Under the pieces are notes generated by a model that was not told where the DNA came from, searched no databases, and saw only the letters and a list, made by a program, of their open reading frames with translations. Below, piece after piece: positions 1 to 8,334 of a DNA stretch of 64,000 nt; the first letter of the stretch is position 1, and the number at the start of each line of letters is the position of its first letter. This stretch comes from an uncultured bacterium (lineage in GTDB: Bacteria; Planctomycetota; JAJSAM01; JAJVHW01): contig CALKVK010000023.1 in NCBI GenBank assembly GCA_937996235.1, positions 62,001-126,000 of the forward strand, written 5' to 3'. The position numbers and the translations under genes were made by a program.

Positions 1-132
1 CGTTGTACGCGTCGGTGTCGGGATGGATCACGGCGCCCTCCTCGCTCCGCCCCGCGGCGACGGCTGCTCCGGCTCCCTTCCGCGCAGGGGACACGGCTGC
101 CCAGCCCACCCTGACGGCAGCGCCCTCGCGGC

Positions 133-2133
133 TCAGTCCTTCTTGTACCGCAGGCCCGCCTTGGTGACCGTGCCGACGAGCGTCTCGCCCACCAGGATGC
201 CGTCCTCGCCGTCGTTCGTGTCCACCGTGAAGGGCACGTTGTCCGCGGCGGTCGTCTCGCCGCCGGTGCCGACGCCCTTGCCGACGACGGAGAGCGTGCC
301 CTTGCGCGGGTCGTACACCACCTTCGTGATGAACCCGGAGCCGCGCCGCGGACGCGTGTAGGTCTGCTTGCCCTTCTTCAGGACGAACGCGGCGGCGGGG
401 ATCGTCTGCGCCGCGTTGCCGATCGAGATCGTGGTGTCCTCGGTGCCGAAGAGCGACGGGTCCGCGAGCACGAGGTCCGCCGTGACCTTGAACGACGCGC
501 CCTTCTGCGGCTTCGCGGCCTTGAACTTGATCTGGAGCTTCTTGACGCTCAGATCGTCGCCGCGGGGCAGGCCGTCGATGACGTGGACGGCGTCGTCGCC
601 GCCTGTGCCTGGACGGGCGTCGGCGCCGGCTCCCATCGCGAAGGCACGACCGTGCCCGACGAGCGCCGGGCGGGACGCCAGTCCGCCGGAGTTCAGCGGA
701 CCGCCGAGCACGCCCATGGCGACGCTCTCGACGGTCGGCGACGTGGTGTCCACGCCGCTCACGACGGTGAACACGTCGTCGAGCCCGCCCGCCGCCATCC
801 CGTCCGGGCCCCCGCTCAACAGCAGGAGCGCCGTGGACGAGAGCGCCAGCGGCTCGCTCGCGCCGCCGCGGTCGAGACCCGGCACATCGGCGTACACGAC
901 GGTGACGGCGCCACCGACACCGGACACGATCGCGATCCGGTCGTCCGCGGAGTTGTCGACCGCGTCGGGTCCGTTGGTCACGACGGCGACGCGGTCCGCC
1001 GCGAGACGCAGCGGACGGCACGAGCGGTCCTCGTCCATGCCGCCGACCACGACCGGCGTGACCGTGTTCGCGCCGCCCAGGTCCGACACGAACGCGAGCG
1101 TGTCGTCCGCCGTGCCCTGGATGCCGTCGGCGCCGAACGTCGGAACCACGGCGAGGTCCGGGCCGAGGGCCGTCGGGCGCGTGGCGCCGCAGCAACTGAT
1201 GAACGGCAGCGTCGCGAAGCTCACGGCGTTGGACGTCCCGATCCCGTCGACGACGTAGATGCGATCGTCGGCCGTCGAGTAGCGCCCGTCGGGACCCTCC
1301 GACATCACGACGGCGCGCGTCGCGCTGAGACGCACGGGCCGCCCCGGCCGGTACTCGTGCAGGTTGGGGAGGGGGATCTCGGTGCGCGTGTTCGCACCGC
1401 CGACGTCGGTGAACAGGTAGAGGAGGTCGTCGGCGGTGCTGGGCGCCCCGTCGGGGCCGCTCGACGCGACGAGGAACGACGTGGGCGACAACGCCGTGGG
1501 CTGCGTGCGCCCGCCGACGTCGAGGAACGGCGCCGGGAGCGGAGTCGCCACGGGCGTCCCGCCCAGGTCCGTCAGGACGACGATCATGTCGTCGTCGGTG
1601 CCGGTCGAGTCGTCGGCTCCGAGGACCGGGACCACCGCGGTGTCGGGTGAGAGCCGGACCGGCACGTGCATGCCGCCCTGTTGGTTCTGCAGCGAGCCGA
1701 CGACGAGCCGCGAGACCGAGTTCGTGGACCCGATGCCGTCCACGAGCACGAGCTCCTCGTCCCCGGTACTCCAGACACCGTCGGCGCCGGAGGTCTGGTA
1801 GAGCGCCCGCGTGGCCGACAGCCGGGTCCAGCGCGCACCGGCGGTCGGCAGGCCGCCGACGACGATGTCCGTCGTGGTCGGAGTCGCGCCGACCCCGGTG
1901 ACGATCAGCAGCTTGTCGTCGGCCGTGCCCCGCTGCCCGTCGACGCCGCGCGTCCCGACGACGAACGTCATCGGCGTGAGCGGGAGCACCCCGCCGTTGT
2001 AGTCGATCGCGTCGCCGTGCGGGGCGAGCGGGATCGCGTCGACCACGTGCTCCGCCCACGCGCTCGTGCAGGCCAGGACGGGGACGAGAGCGACGAGCGA
2101 CAGGGCCCTGGCGGCCGGCGCGTGGTGGTTCAT
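133..2133 (-). CDS. Secreted protein with nine GxDGxxxTxDD repeats
   Basis: 666 aa. The ATG at 2133 is chosen because it opens a classic Sec signal peptide (hydrophobic LSLVALVPVLA then ACTSAWA); a longer frame upstream is Arg-rich and unlikely. After the signal come nine tandem modules of about 48 residues. Each carries a loop like GVDGQRGTADD, GPDGAPSTADD or GADGIQGTADD followed by a hydrophobic strand ending in a 'DGIG/TDLG' turn. The acidic loops look like possible Ca2+-binding turns and the even module length would suit a beta-propeller or beta-solenoid; both are inferences. The last 140 residues (from about 525) form a separate beta-rich domain (KLQIKFKAAKPQKG, then PFTVDTNDGEDG). No enzyme motif is seen. 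Probably extracellular or periplasmic, function unknown. Confidence 0.8.
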   Translation of the reverse strand: MNHHAPAARALSLVALVPVLACTSAWAEHVVDAIPLAPHGDAIDYNGGVLPLTPMTFVVGTRGVDGQRGTADDKLLIVTGVGATPTTTDIVVGGLPTAGARWTRLSATRALYQTSGADGVWSTGDEELVLVDGIGSTNSVSRLVVGSLQNQQGGMHVPVRLSPDTAVVPVLGADDSTGTDDDMIVVLTDLGGTPVATPLPAPFLDVGGRTQPTALSPTSFLVASSGPDGAPSTADDLLYLFTDVGGANTRTEIPLPNLHEYRPGRPVRLSATRAVVMSEGPDGRYSTADDRIYVVDGIGTSNAVSFATLPFISCCGATRPTALGPDLAVVPTFGADGIQGTADDTLAFVSDLGGANTVTPVVVGGMDEDRSCRPLRLAADRVAVVTNGPDAVDNSADDRIAIVSGVGGAVTVVYADVPGLDRGGASEPLALSSTALLLLSGGPDGMAAGGLDDVFTVVSGVDTTSPTVESVAMGVLGGPLNSGGLASRPALVGHGRAFAMGAGADARPGTGGDDAVHVIDGLPRGDDLSVKKLQIKFKAAKPQKGASFKVTADLVLADPSLFGTEDTTISIGNAAQTIPAAAFVLKKGKQTYTRPRRGSGFITKVVYDPRKGTLSVVGKGVGTGGETTAADNVPFTVDTNDGEDGILVGETLVGTVTKAGLRYKKD

Positions 2134-2265
2134 CGTGGTGCGATCTCCCAGGGTGGACGGGGCGGCCATTGTGCGCATCGGGACCGGGCGCCCTCGTCGC
2201 CTTTCTCGCACAAAGTGGGTGAGCGTGGCGGCGGGGTCACCCGGCCGGTCCGCGGCCGGCGCCCG

Positions 2266-2973
2266 CTACGTGAACACGAGCGCGGCGCGCTGCGCGATCG
2301 CGTGACGGCACCCCTCGCGCAGCGTCACGCACCCGAACGACTCGCGTCCGTAGCGTCGCCACGTCTCGCCTTCCTCCGGCGGATCGTCCGAGGCCTCCCA
2401 CAACTCGTCCGACTGCGCCGTCAGGTGGTCCGGGATGCGCAGCGCCGCGGCGATCCGCTCGAGTTCGGCGAGCAGACGCGGCGCGGAACCGACGGCGACA
2501 CCCGGGATCTCCAGGTCGAGCGGCGCGAAGAGCACTTCCGCGAAGTCGATCGGGAGGTAGTACCCCTCCGCGTCCGAGTGCAGGAGGAGGTGGTCGAAGC
2601 CGCGCCGGTAGCGCGGCTTCTTCCCGAACAGGCGGGCGAACAGGCCCGGACGCCTCCCGCCGTCGTCCGCCTCGGCCACGGCGAAGTAGCCCTCGAGGCA
2701 CGCGTCGTCGCTCGCGCCGGGACCCCGGGCAGGCGGCGGAAGCGGCTCGCCGCAGTCGAGGTACGCGGCGACCCGCCGCAGGTCGTGCAACCCCGAGTAG
2801 CTGATCATCTCCCCGTCCCACGGCTCGCAGTCCTCCGGCTCGTCGTGCGCCGGCAGGCCGCTCTGCACCAGGAGACGGTTCAGTCGCCTCAGCGCGAATG
2901 CGTGGTGTTCGAAGCCTTCGGGGTCCTCATCCGCGAGATCGACCAGCATGCCCACCCGGAGAGCCAGCCCCAT
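2266..2973 (-). CDS. Hypothetical cytoplasmic protein, 235 aa
   Basis: 235 aa, ATG start preceded by GGAGGACTCG, a good ribosome-binding site. There is no signal peptide or membrane segment. The composition is acidic with many Trp/Tyr/Phe residues (for example SYSGLHDLRRVAAYLD and FDHLLLHSDAEGYYLPIDF). I do not recognise the family. The mix of acidic and aromatic residues in a solitary soluble protein is reminiscent of SUKH-like and other immunity proteins, and the neighbours (DUF4375, DUF4241) are families often found in such loci, but this is only suggestive. Codon bias matches the neighbours. Confidence 0.7.
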   Translation of the reverse strand: MGLALRVGMLVDLADEDPEGFEHHAFALRRLNRLLVQSGLPAHDEPEDCEPWDGEMISYSGLHDLRRVAAYLDCGEPLPPPARGPGASDDACLEGYFAVAEADDGGRRPGLFARLFGKKPRYRRGFDHLLLHSDAEGYYLPIDFAEVLFAPLDLEIPGVAVGSAPRLLAELERIAAALRIPDHLTAQSDELWEASDDPPEEGETWRRYGRESFGCVTLREGCRHAIAQRAALVFT

Positions 2974-3089
2974 CGAGTCCTCCGTCCTGCGCGCCCTCGA
3001 CGCGCGCTTCAGGTCTCGTCATCCGACGCGCGACCGCAGCCGCAGCCGCAGCGCGGACGCGATCGGCGGCGCGGTCCGCCGGCGCGTCG

Positions 3090-3587
3090 CTACCGCTGCG
3101 GGCCGACGCGGATGCGGTCGTGGTGCAGGCGGATCCACGCGAACAGGCGGTCCGCGATCGGCTCGCCGCTGTCGTAGTAGCTGTCGTCGCACGTGGCGAG
3201 CGCATCGTCGACGTCGTCCTCGGGCGCGACGGTCGCGGCCTCGACGGCCTCCGCCGAGAGTTCCTCGAGACCTAGCGCCTCGATCGCGTCGCGGGTGATA
3301 TCGGCGGTGACGGGGCAGCCGATCGCGCGCAGCGCGGCCTCGATCACCGTGACGTAGCGGTTCGAGCCGTTGCCGAAGAACTGCCTGTAGCCGCCGTTGT
3401 TCACCTCGCGCTCGAGTCCCTCGACCGCGAGCACGTACGTCTCCTCTTCCGAGAGCCCACCCGCGTCCTTGTCCTCGAGCGCCGCCTCGAAGGCGAGCAC
3501 GAGCGAGTCGACGCGGTACTGCGACTCGAGCGCGAGCAGCTCCTCCGTCGACTGTCCCCCGTAGCGCTCCAGGAATGGCTTCTTCAT
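3090..3587 (-). CDS. DUF4375 (DMP19-like) protein
   Basis: 165 aa. The start at 3587 (MKKPFLERYGG) has a strong AGGAGAG Shine-Dalgarno 6 nt upstream; the frame is open further but Arg-rich there. The core NNGGYRQFFGNGS and the helical stretch AALRAIG match the DUF4375/DMP19 family, named after a DNA-mimic protein of Neisseria. The C-terminal part is very acidic (APEDDVDDALATCDD), in line with DNA mimicry or with the immunity-protein role proposed for members of this family. It ends in a basic HHDRIRVGPQR tail. Function is inferred from family membership only. Confidence 0.8.
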   Translation of the reverse strand: MKKPFLERYGGQSTEELLALESQYRVDSLVLAFEAALEDKDAGGLSEEETYVLAVEGLEREVNNGGYRQFFGNGSNRYVTVIEAALRAIGCPVTADITRDAIEALGLEELSAEAVEAATVAPEDDVDDALATCDDSYYDSGEPIADRLFAWIRLHHDRIRVGPQR

Positions 3588-3673
3588 CGGACTCTCCTCG
3601 CCGCGGCCTCGTGGAAGGGCCCCGCATCGCGCGGGGTCGGAAGTGTAGGCGCTTGCCACGCGAACGCGACGCG

Positions 3674-4084
3674 TCAGGAACCCTGCACCTCGACGGTGGT
3701 CGCGAGTGGACTCCCCCACGCCGCCCGGAGGCGCTGCGCGAACTCCGCGACCGCCGTCCGCGCAACGACGAGCTGCGTGCGCAGCGCGCCCTCCGGGAAG
3801 TCCATCGCCACCGCGATCTGCACGCCGCCCGTGAGCGCGATCGGCGTGGCGTCGATCATCGTGATCCCGTCCGACTCCGGCGACGGCCGCCACCGCACGC
3901 CGACGCCGAGGGTCGAGCGCCCCTCCGCAAGCACCTCGAGCCCCGTGACGAAGCGCTCGAAGTGCGCGTGCGCCACGCACGACCACGCCTTTCCGTAGAA
4001 CGCGTGCGCACCGACCTCGACACACACGGCCCGCCCGGCCGGCGCCGGCTCGTCGATCCGGATGGCGAAGAAGTCAGGGTGCAT
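3674..4084 (-). CDS. Hypothetical protein, 136 aa
   Basis: 136 aa from ATG 4084 (MHPDFFAIRIDEPAP), with a weak CAGGCGAG ribosome-binding site; an in-frame ATG at 4162 would add 26 mostly basic residues. Alternating beta-strands (VCVEVGAHAF, TLGVGVRWRP, GVQIAVAMDF) and a final helix (VAEFAQRLRAAW) suggest a small beta-sandwich or barrel. There is no signal peptide or recognised family. It lies between the DUF4375 gene and a lipoprotein gene on the same strand with gaps of about 85 bp, so co-transcription is possible. Confidence 0.6.
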   Translation of the reverse strand: MHPDFFAIRIDEPAPAGRAVCVEVGAHAFYGKAWSCVAHAHFERFVTGLEVLAEGRSTLGVGVRWRPSPESDGITMIDATPIALTGGVQIAVAMDFPEGALRTQLVVARTAVAEFAQRLRAAWGSPLATTVEVQGS

Positions 4085-4168
4085 GTCTCGCCTGAGTGTG
4101 AGTGCGCCGCGCGACGGAGCGTACGGGCTCGGGTCGCGCGGGGACGACGCCGTGCCGTGCACGCGCGG

Positions 4169-4681
4169 CTACCTCCTCGTGAGTCTCCGGTACTCCACGC
4201 GGATGCGTCTCATCTGCTCGAGTCGCGGCGTCAGCCCGCGCGCCGTCGGCGGTGGGTTGGGGGCACCGGCCCTGCGGCCCTTGATTCCGTGCGGGTTCAC
4301 GTAGTGCGCCGAGCGCACGGTCCATGCGCCGTCGTACTGAACCCAGAGGTCGCCGTTCTCGCAGAGCGCGTAGCTCCGCACCGGTGAGTCGAGCGGCGCC
4401 TCGACCGGGACCTTCGACACCACCTCGGGCCGCCCCGGTCCGAAGCGCGCCTCGACGCTCTCCCGCGACGCGCCCGGCTCCGGCGTGCACTCCCGCTCGA
4501 TGTTCGCGATCTCCGCCTGCATCTCCTCGACGGTCATCTCCGCCGCCGGGCGCACATCGGCGAGCGAGGGCGCGGGCGCGTGTGCGGGAGCGGTCCCCGG
4601 CGCGCTCTCCCCGCCACACCCGGCGACGAGCGCGCCGAGCAGTACCGCGGCGCCGACGACCCGAACCCGCATCGCCAGCAT
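4169..4681 (-). CDS. Small lipoprotein, unknown function
   Basis: 170 aa from ATG 4681, or 167 aa from ATG 4672; GAGGAGCGGGGAGGCG lies directly upstream. The N-terminus is a lipoprotein signal: basic start, hydrophobic VVGAAVLLGALVAG, then Cys within the lipobox LVAGC. A Pro/Ala-rich linker follows, then a helix with the MTVEEMQAEIANIEREC pattern, and a beta region (SYALCENGDLWVQYDGAWTV) resembling small SmpA/OmlA-type or DUF2845-type folds, although I cannot assign a family. The C-terminus is basic. Predicted to be membrane-anchored. Confidence 0.65.
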   Translation of the reverse strand: MLAMRVRVVGAAVLLGALVAGCGGESAPGTAPAHAPAPSLADVRPAAEMTVEEMQAEIANIERECTPEPGASRESVEARFGPGRPEVVSKVPVEAPLDSPVRSYALCENGDLWVQYDGAWTVRSAHYVNPHGIKGRRAGAPNPPPTARGLTPRLEQMRRIRVEYRRLTRR

Positions 4682-4798
4682 CGCCTCCCCCGCTCCTCGG
4701 ACCGACTCGAACGCCCGGGCCCGCGCGCCGCCGTGCGACGCCCCTTCGCGGGCGTTCGCGCGCACGACGACGGTGCGGGCGACGCCCCCGTCGCCGAG

Positions 4799-5149
4799 CT
4801 ATGTCCGCAGGATCTTCTCCATCGGCCGCCCCTTCGCCAGCTCGTCCACGAGCTTGTCGAGATAGCGGATCTTCCGCATCAGCGGGTGCTCGATCTCCTC
4901 GATGCGCACGCCGCAGATGACGCCCTTGATCTTCTCCGCGTTCGGATGGAGCGCCGGCGCCTCGGCGAAGAACGTCTCGAAGCTCTTCTTCTCGTGGATC
5001 TGCGCGGCGAGCCCATCGGCGTCGTAGCCGGTCAGCCAGCAGATCACCTGGTCCAGCTCCTCGCGCGTGCGGCCCTTCCTCTCCGCCTTGTTCACGTAGT
5101 GCGGGTACACGCCCGCGAACGACATCTTGAAGACGCGCTGGTTGTCCAT
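4799..5149 (-). CDS. DUF2200 family protein
   Basis: 116 aa, the usual length of the family. The start at 5149 (MDNQRVFKMSFAGVYPHYVNK) is fixed by the conserved DUF2200 N-terminus. Other family landmarks are KAERKGRTREELDQVICWLTGY, IHEKKSFETFFAEAP, IKGVICGVRIEEIE and a final LMRKIRYLDKLVDELAKG helix. Soluble cytoplasmic protein of unknown biochemical function. Assigned by sequence recognition. Confidence 0.85.
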   Translation of the reverse strand: MDNQRVFKMSFAGVYPHYVNKAERKGRTREELDQVICWLTGYDADGLAAQIHEKKSFETFFAEAPALHPNAEKIKGVICGVRIEEIEHPLMRKIRYLDKLVDELAKGRPMEKILRT

Positions 5150-5243
5150 GCGCCGGATCGTACCGCGCGTCCCCACGCTGGGCGCGCGGCGTCGGCACCA
5201 CCTGCCCACGGCCGCGGGGACCGGGCGGCGCCCTCGCGGTCCC

Positions 5244-5738
5244 TCAGGCGCTCGGACGCGCGCGACGCTTCTTCGCCGTGGCCGCCGCCAGGACGATCGG
5301 ACCGCGCCCGCTCGCCGCGAACGGGACGCGGCTGCCCGCGATCGCACCGTCGGCCAGTGCCGCGACGGCGGGGCGCCTCAGCGTCGATGCGCTCTCGACG
5401 TCCAGCCAGCGCATCTGCTTGCCCGATCCGTGCAGGAGCTTCTCCGGGTCGGGCAGGCCGCCGCTCACGCCGACGCACAGCCGCACGCCCTCCGCGCCCG
5501 CGCGGATCGCGAGCACGCCCTCGTACCCGCGCCCGCTCGGCGTGTAGCTGACGACCACGCAGTCGGCGTACTCGTACACCACCTCGTGCGCCGTGGGCAG
5601 CCGCTTCCGCAGCCACCGCCTGACCGCCGCGACGAGATCCGCATGCGTCGGCGCGAGCTTCGCGACGAGTCCACGCAGCTCGGCCCCGGCCGCCCGGCGT
5701 TCGGCGGCGGTCTGGGTACTCTGCTCCGAGGTGCTCAT
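5244..5738 (-). CDS. DUF1801/YdhG-like protein
   Basis: 164 aa from ATG 5738 (MSTSEQSTQTAAER). It has an N-terminal helical region, then the motif LRKRLPTAHEVVYEYADCVVV and strands VLAIRAGAEGVRLCVGV, followed by LPDPEKLLHGSGKQMRWL. This is the arrangement of the YdhG/DUF1801 superfamily (frataxin-like alpha/beta sandwich). The C-terminus has a basic AKKRRARPSA tail. The molecular role of the family is not established. The 235-bp inverted-repeat element begins 55 bp upstream of the start codon and may hold its promoter region. Confidence 0.7.
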   Translation of the reverse strand: MSTSEQSTQTAAERRAAGAELRGLVAKLAPTHADLVAAVRRWLRKRLPTAHEVVYEYADCVVVSYTPSGRGYEGVLAIRAGAEGVRLCVGVSGGLPDPEKLLHGSGKQMRWLDVESASTLRRPAVAALADGAIAGSRVPFAASGRGPIVLAAATAKKRRARPSA

Positions 5739-5793
5739 CGCGCGTGGACTCCGTGGGGATCGCCGACCGACACCGACCGGCGGCGGGAGTGTA

Positions 5794-6028
5794 GCCCGCA
5801 TCGTTCACCAGCTCCCGCGCCCGGCGCGTCGCCGGAGTCGCGATCTCTGCGTCGGCGCTCCTCGAACGGGGTGTTCAACCCCGACTTCGTCGCGCCTTCT
5901 TGAGCTCGCGCCTCCGGCTCGGCCGGGAAGGTCTGCCGCGCGATGGGACCGCAGCCGCCACGGACTCAGCCCTCGAAACCACTGGGTCTCAGCCGCACTC
6001 ACCGCGAGAGCCGGTGAACGATGCGGGC
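5794..6028. repeat. 235-bp inverted-repeat element, copy A
   Basis: Bounded by gcccgcatcgttcaccag (5794-5811) and its near-perfect inverse ccggtgaacgatgcgggc (6011-6028, one mismatch). A second copy of identical length lies at 27120-27354, and the two are clearly alignable throughout their interior. There is no transposase and no plausible long ORF, so it has the architecture of a MITE-like non-autonomous element. It lies between the DUF1801 gene and the DUF4241-like lipoprotein gene. Confidence 0.75.
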
Positions 6029-6183
6029 CAGCTTCGCGGCGGAGCGTCTCGGATCACCCGGTCCGCGAGAGAGCCGTCGAGCCAGTCCAGGAGCACCCGG
6101 CGCGACGGTGATGCGAGCACCGCGGCTTCGTGCGCGTGCGGCAGGTCGAAGTGGGCGACGTGCCGGCGTGCCGCCGCTCGCAC
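6029..6183 (-). pseudogene. Possible coding remnant cut by the 235-bp element
   Basis: Reading on the minus strand, this stretch gives a protein-like sequence (HVAHFDLPHAHEAAVLASPS, then RRVLLDWLDGSLADRVIRD) that stops making sense exactly where the inverted-repeat element begins. It could be the tail of a gene truncated by the element. It has no credible start of its own and overlaps no known domain, so the call is weak. Confidence 0.2.
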
Positions 6184-6195
6184 CGCGTCGCGCGG

Positions 6196-6903
6196 CTACT
6201 TCAGATCCTCGTCCGTGAGGAAGACGATCCGCACGGCCACGACCGTTCCGTCGCCGGTCGTGACATGGAACCACTCATACGTACCGTCTCCGAAGCCGGC
6301 GCTCGCGACCGCCCCGCCCGGAACGACGCCCGCGCCGAGATCGCTCAGCGTCTGCTTGCAGCACATCGAGTACCAGAGTTCGTCCGGCAGGAGAGGCGTG
6401 CCTCCGTCGAACCAACCCTGCGGGACGATCGAGTCGAGTCCGATCGTCGGCGCGTCGAAGATCCCCGCCTGTCCCGAGTCGACGCAGATCGCGCTCGCGG
6501 CAAGCTGCCACGTCGCCCCGGTCGTGGGCTGGTGGTCCGTGTGGTGCGCGACGAGCTCGGAGCAGCGCTCGCCCCAGTCGCCCGCATCGACCTTGATGAC
6601 GGACGCGTGCCACTCCCCACGCTTCGCGTTGCGCGCGAGTCCGTGCAGAGCGCCGCTCTCGACCTCGTCCGCACCCGGCGCGCCATACCCCGGGTCACAG
6701 ACCGCGAGGGTGCCGGATTCGACGACGAACGTGCCGAGCTCGCACCACCCGGGCAAGGAGGAGAGCGCGGGCAGATCGGGAGCATGTGCCGGCGGTGCCG
6801 GTGGCGGTGCCGGCTCGACGCGCCCGCAGCTCGCGACGAAGAGCGCGAGCACGAGGACGCAGGCGGAGCGCGCGCGGCCGAAGCGGTGAGCGTCTGACGT
6901 CAT
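6196..6903 (-). CDS. Lipoprotein with DUF4241-like domain
   Basis: 235 aa. ATG 6903 has an excellent GCAGGAGGACTCCG site. The N-terminus is a lipoprotein signal (ACVLVLALFVASC, lipobox VASC at about residue 25), followed by a Pro/Ala linker. The rest carries DUF4241-type landmarks: KVDAGDWGERCSELVAHH, AICVDSGQAGIFDA, and the terminal block AGFGDGTYEWFHVTTGDGTV with VAVRIVFLTDE. DUF4241 proteins are usually cytosolic and occur in toxin/immunity contexts, so a surface-anchored version is unusual. Assignment is by motif recognition and is moderately sure. Confidence 0.65.
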   Translation of the reverse strand: MTSDAHRFGRARSACVLVLALFVASCGRVEPAPPPAPPAHAPDLPALSSLPGWCELGTFVVESGTLAVCDPGYGAPGADEVESGALHGLARNAKRGEWHASVIKVDAGDWGERCSELVAHHTDHQPTTGATWQLAASAICVDSGQAGIFDAPTIGLDSIVPQGWFDGGTPLLPDELWYSMCCKQTLSDLGAGVVPGGAVASAGFGDGTYEWFHVTTGDGTVVAVRIVFLTDEDLK

Positions 6904-6981
6904 CGGAGTCCTCCTGCGCACACGTGGGTCGAGCGCCGTCACCCGCAGGCGGGAGCCGGTGGAAGATGCGGGCGCCGCTCG

Positions 6982-7245
6982 TCACTGCGTCCGTTCGGTC
7001 CTGTCGCGCCGGGGCCGCGCCGGACGACGGCGTGCGCACCACAGCAGGAACGCGAACGGTGCCAGGGCCCACAGCACCACGAAGGCGGCGACCCAACCGA
7101 GACGCGTGAACCGCCCCGGGAAGTCGCTCTCGTCGAGAGCCATGAGGTGCGCGAACTGGAACACCCAGAGGATCGCGAGGAACAGCCCGACGACGACTGC
7201 GATGACCAGCGGCGTCGTCCCGTTGAGCGAGACGTTCGGGAACAC
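6982..7245 (-). CDS. Small two-TM membrane protein
   Basis: 87 aa. The GTG at 7245 is preferred over GTG 7251 because GGAGGA lies 6 nt upstream. Two hydrophobic segments (PLVIAVVVGLFLAILWVFQF and LGWVAAFVVLWALAPFAFLL) are separated by a short polar loop, HLMALDESDFPGRFTR, and followed by a very basic tail (ARRRPARPRRDR). This topology resembles PLDc_N-type small membrane proteins, but the family signature is not clear. Role unknown. Confidence 0.6.
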   Translation of the reverse strand: MFPNVSLNGTTPLVIAVVVGLFLAILWVFQFAHLMALDESDFPGRFTRLGWVAAFVVLWALAPFAFLLWCARRRPARPRRDRTERTQ

Positions 7246-7430
7246 GTGCACTCCTCCCCTCGGGTGTGGAGCCGCTCCCCCGCGAACGGCATCGCGGATC
7301 GTATCGCAACAGCGGGCCGGAACCGTCTGTGGAGGAGTTCGCCGGGGGAGAGGATCGGGCACCCTTGACGCGCCCTGGCGGCTCGACGACGACTGCTGCG
7401 CGTCGCCGCAGCCCCACTCGCGTGGCCCCC

Positions 7431-7772
7431 TCAGGACTGCGGGTCGAGCCCGAACACGCGCAGTTCCTGCGGGCATCGACAGGCCTTCGCGATGCGGGCG
7501 GCCCACGCCACGGCCTCGTCGCGCGACGGCAGCTCGAGCACGGTGAACCCACCGTTCAGCGGCGGCGCCCAGGGGTATCCGCCCTCGGCGACCGAACCGT
7601 CGGCGGCGACCAGCGCGGGCGACACACCCTCGTCGATCCCCCCGGCGAAGACGTACACGCCGGCGGCCTTCGCCTCCTCGATGACGGCGTGCGCGTCGCG
7701 TCCGACGGCCGGGAGCTCGTCGGCGGACACGACCATCGCAGCGCTGGGGAACGAGATCAGGTACTTCGGCAT
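7431..7772 (-). CDS. YCII-related domain protein
   Basis: 113 aa from ATG 7772 (MPKYLISFPSAAMVV). It has the single-domain YCII/DGPF fold: an N-terminal strand, the AHAVIEEAKAAGVYVFAGGI helix-strand, a loop with DGSVAEGGYPWAPPLNGGFTVLEL, and DEAVAWAARIAKACRC. Such proteins have a ferredoxin-like fold and are variously linked to chlorohydrolase-type or sigma-factor-associated roles, so no precise function can be given. It marks the first non-cassette gene beyond the integron array. Confidence 0.75.
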   Translation of the reverse strand: MPKYLISFPSAAMVVSADELPAVGRDAHAVIEEAKAAGVYVFAGGIDEGVSPALVAADGSVAEGGYPWAPPLNGGFTVLELPSRDEAVAWAARIAKACRCPQELRVFGLDPQS

Positions 7773-7896
7773 GGTGTGTCGGGTTCCGAGGTGGGTGGTG
7801 GGCGCCGGTGCGGTGGGCGAGCGGCGCGTCGCAGCGCCGCTGGATCGCCGACGGCACGAGGATGCCGCCGCCGGGTGCTGCTGCGGCTTGCTGCGC

Positions 7897-8328
7897 CTAC
7901 CGGCACTCGAGCTGAACCGACGACGCGCCGTCGCTGGCAGTGAAGCCTGACTCGCTCCACACCACGGTCCACGGCGTCGTGAGCTTGACCGCGTCGTCTA
8001 CGGCGACACCGAGCGGCATGTCGTGGTTGAAGTGCAAGTACGGAGTGGCATCCGGGGCGTTCGGGATCGCGACGAACCGACGGCTCAGGTCGACCGCGAT
8101 CCAAGAGTACCGAGACTGCGCGTCGTCGGGTAGCCGCACGAAGACACGGTCCGGACGGAAGAGCATCCGATACGCGGTGCCGGTGAGGGGAGCCGACGTA
8201 CCGACCGCGTAGGAGACCGAGAAGTCAGGCGACTCCACGAGCGGGCGCCAGTGGTAGAGCGCGCTCGACGCGACGACTCCGACGGCCACGGCGAGGGTGA
8301 CGACGATGATCAGAGATCGGCGATTCAC
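7897..8328 (-). CDS. Cassette ORF 5: small membrane-anchored protein
   Basis: 143 aa, GTG start at 8328 only 6 nt after the core of attC4, as typical of integron cassettes. An N-terminal signal anchor (SLIIVVTLAVAVGVVASSAL) precedes a globular part with beta-strands (YSWIAVDLSRRFVAIP and PWTVVWSESGFTASD). No family is recognised. No attC-like structure follows its stop codon, so it is either the last cassette of the array with a lost attC or the chromosomal gene bordering the array. Confidence 0.65.
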   Translation of the reverse strand: MNRRSLIIVVTLAVAVGVVASSALYHWRPLVESPDFSVSYAVGTSAPLTGTAYRMLFRPDRVFVRLPDDAQSRYSWIAVDLSRRFVAIPNAPDATPYLHFNHDMPLGVAVDDAVKLTTPWTVVWSESGFTASDGASSVQLECR

Positions 8329-8334
8329 GGGCAG

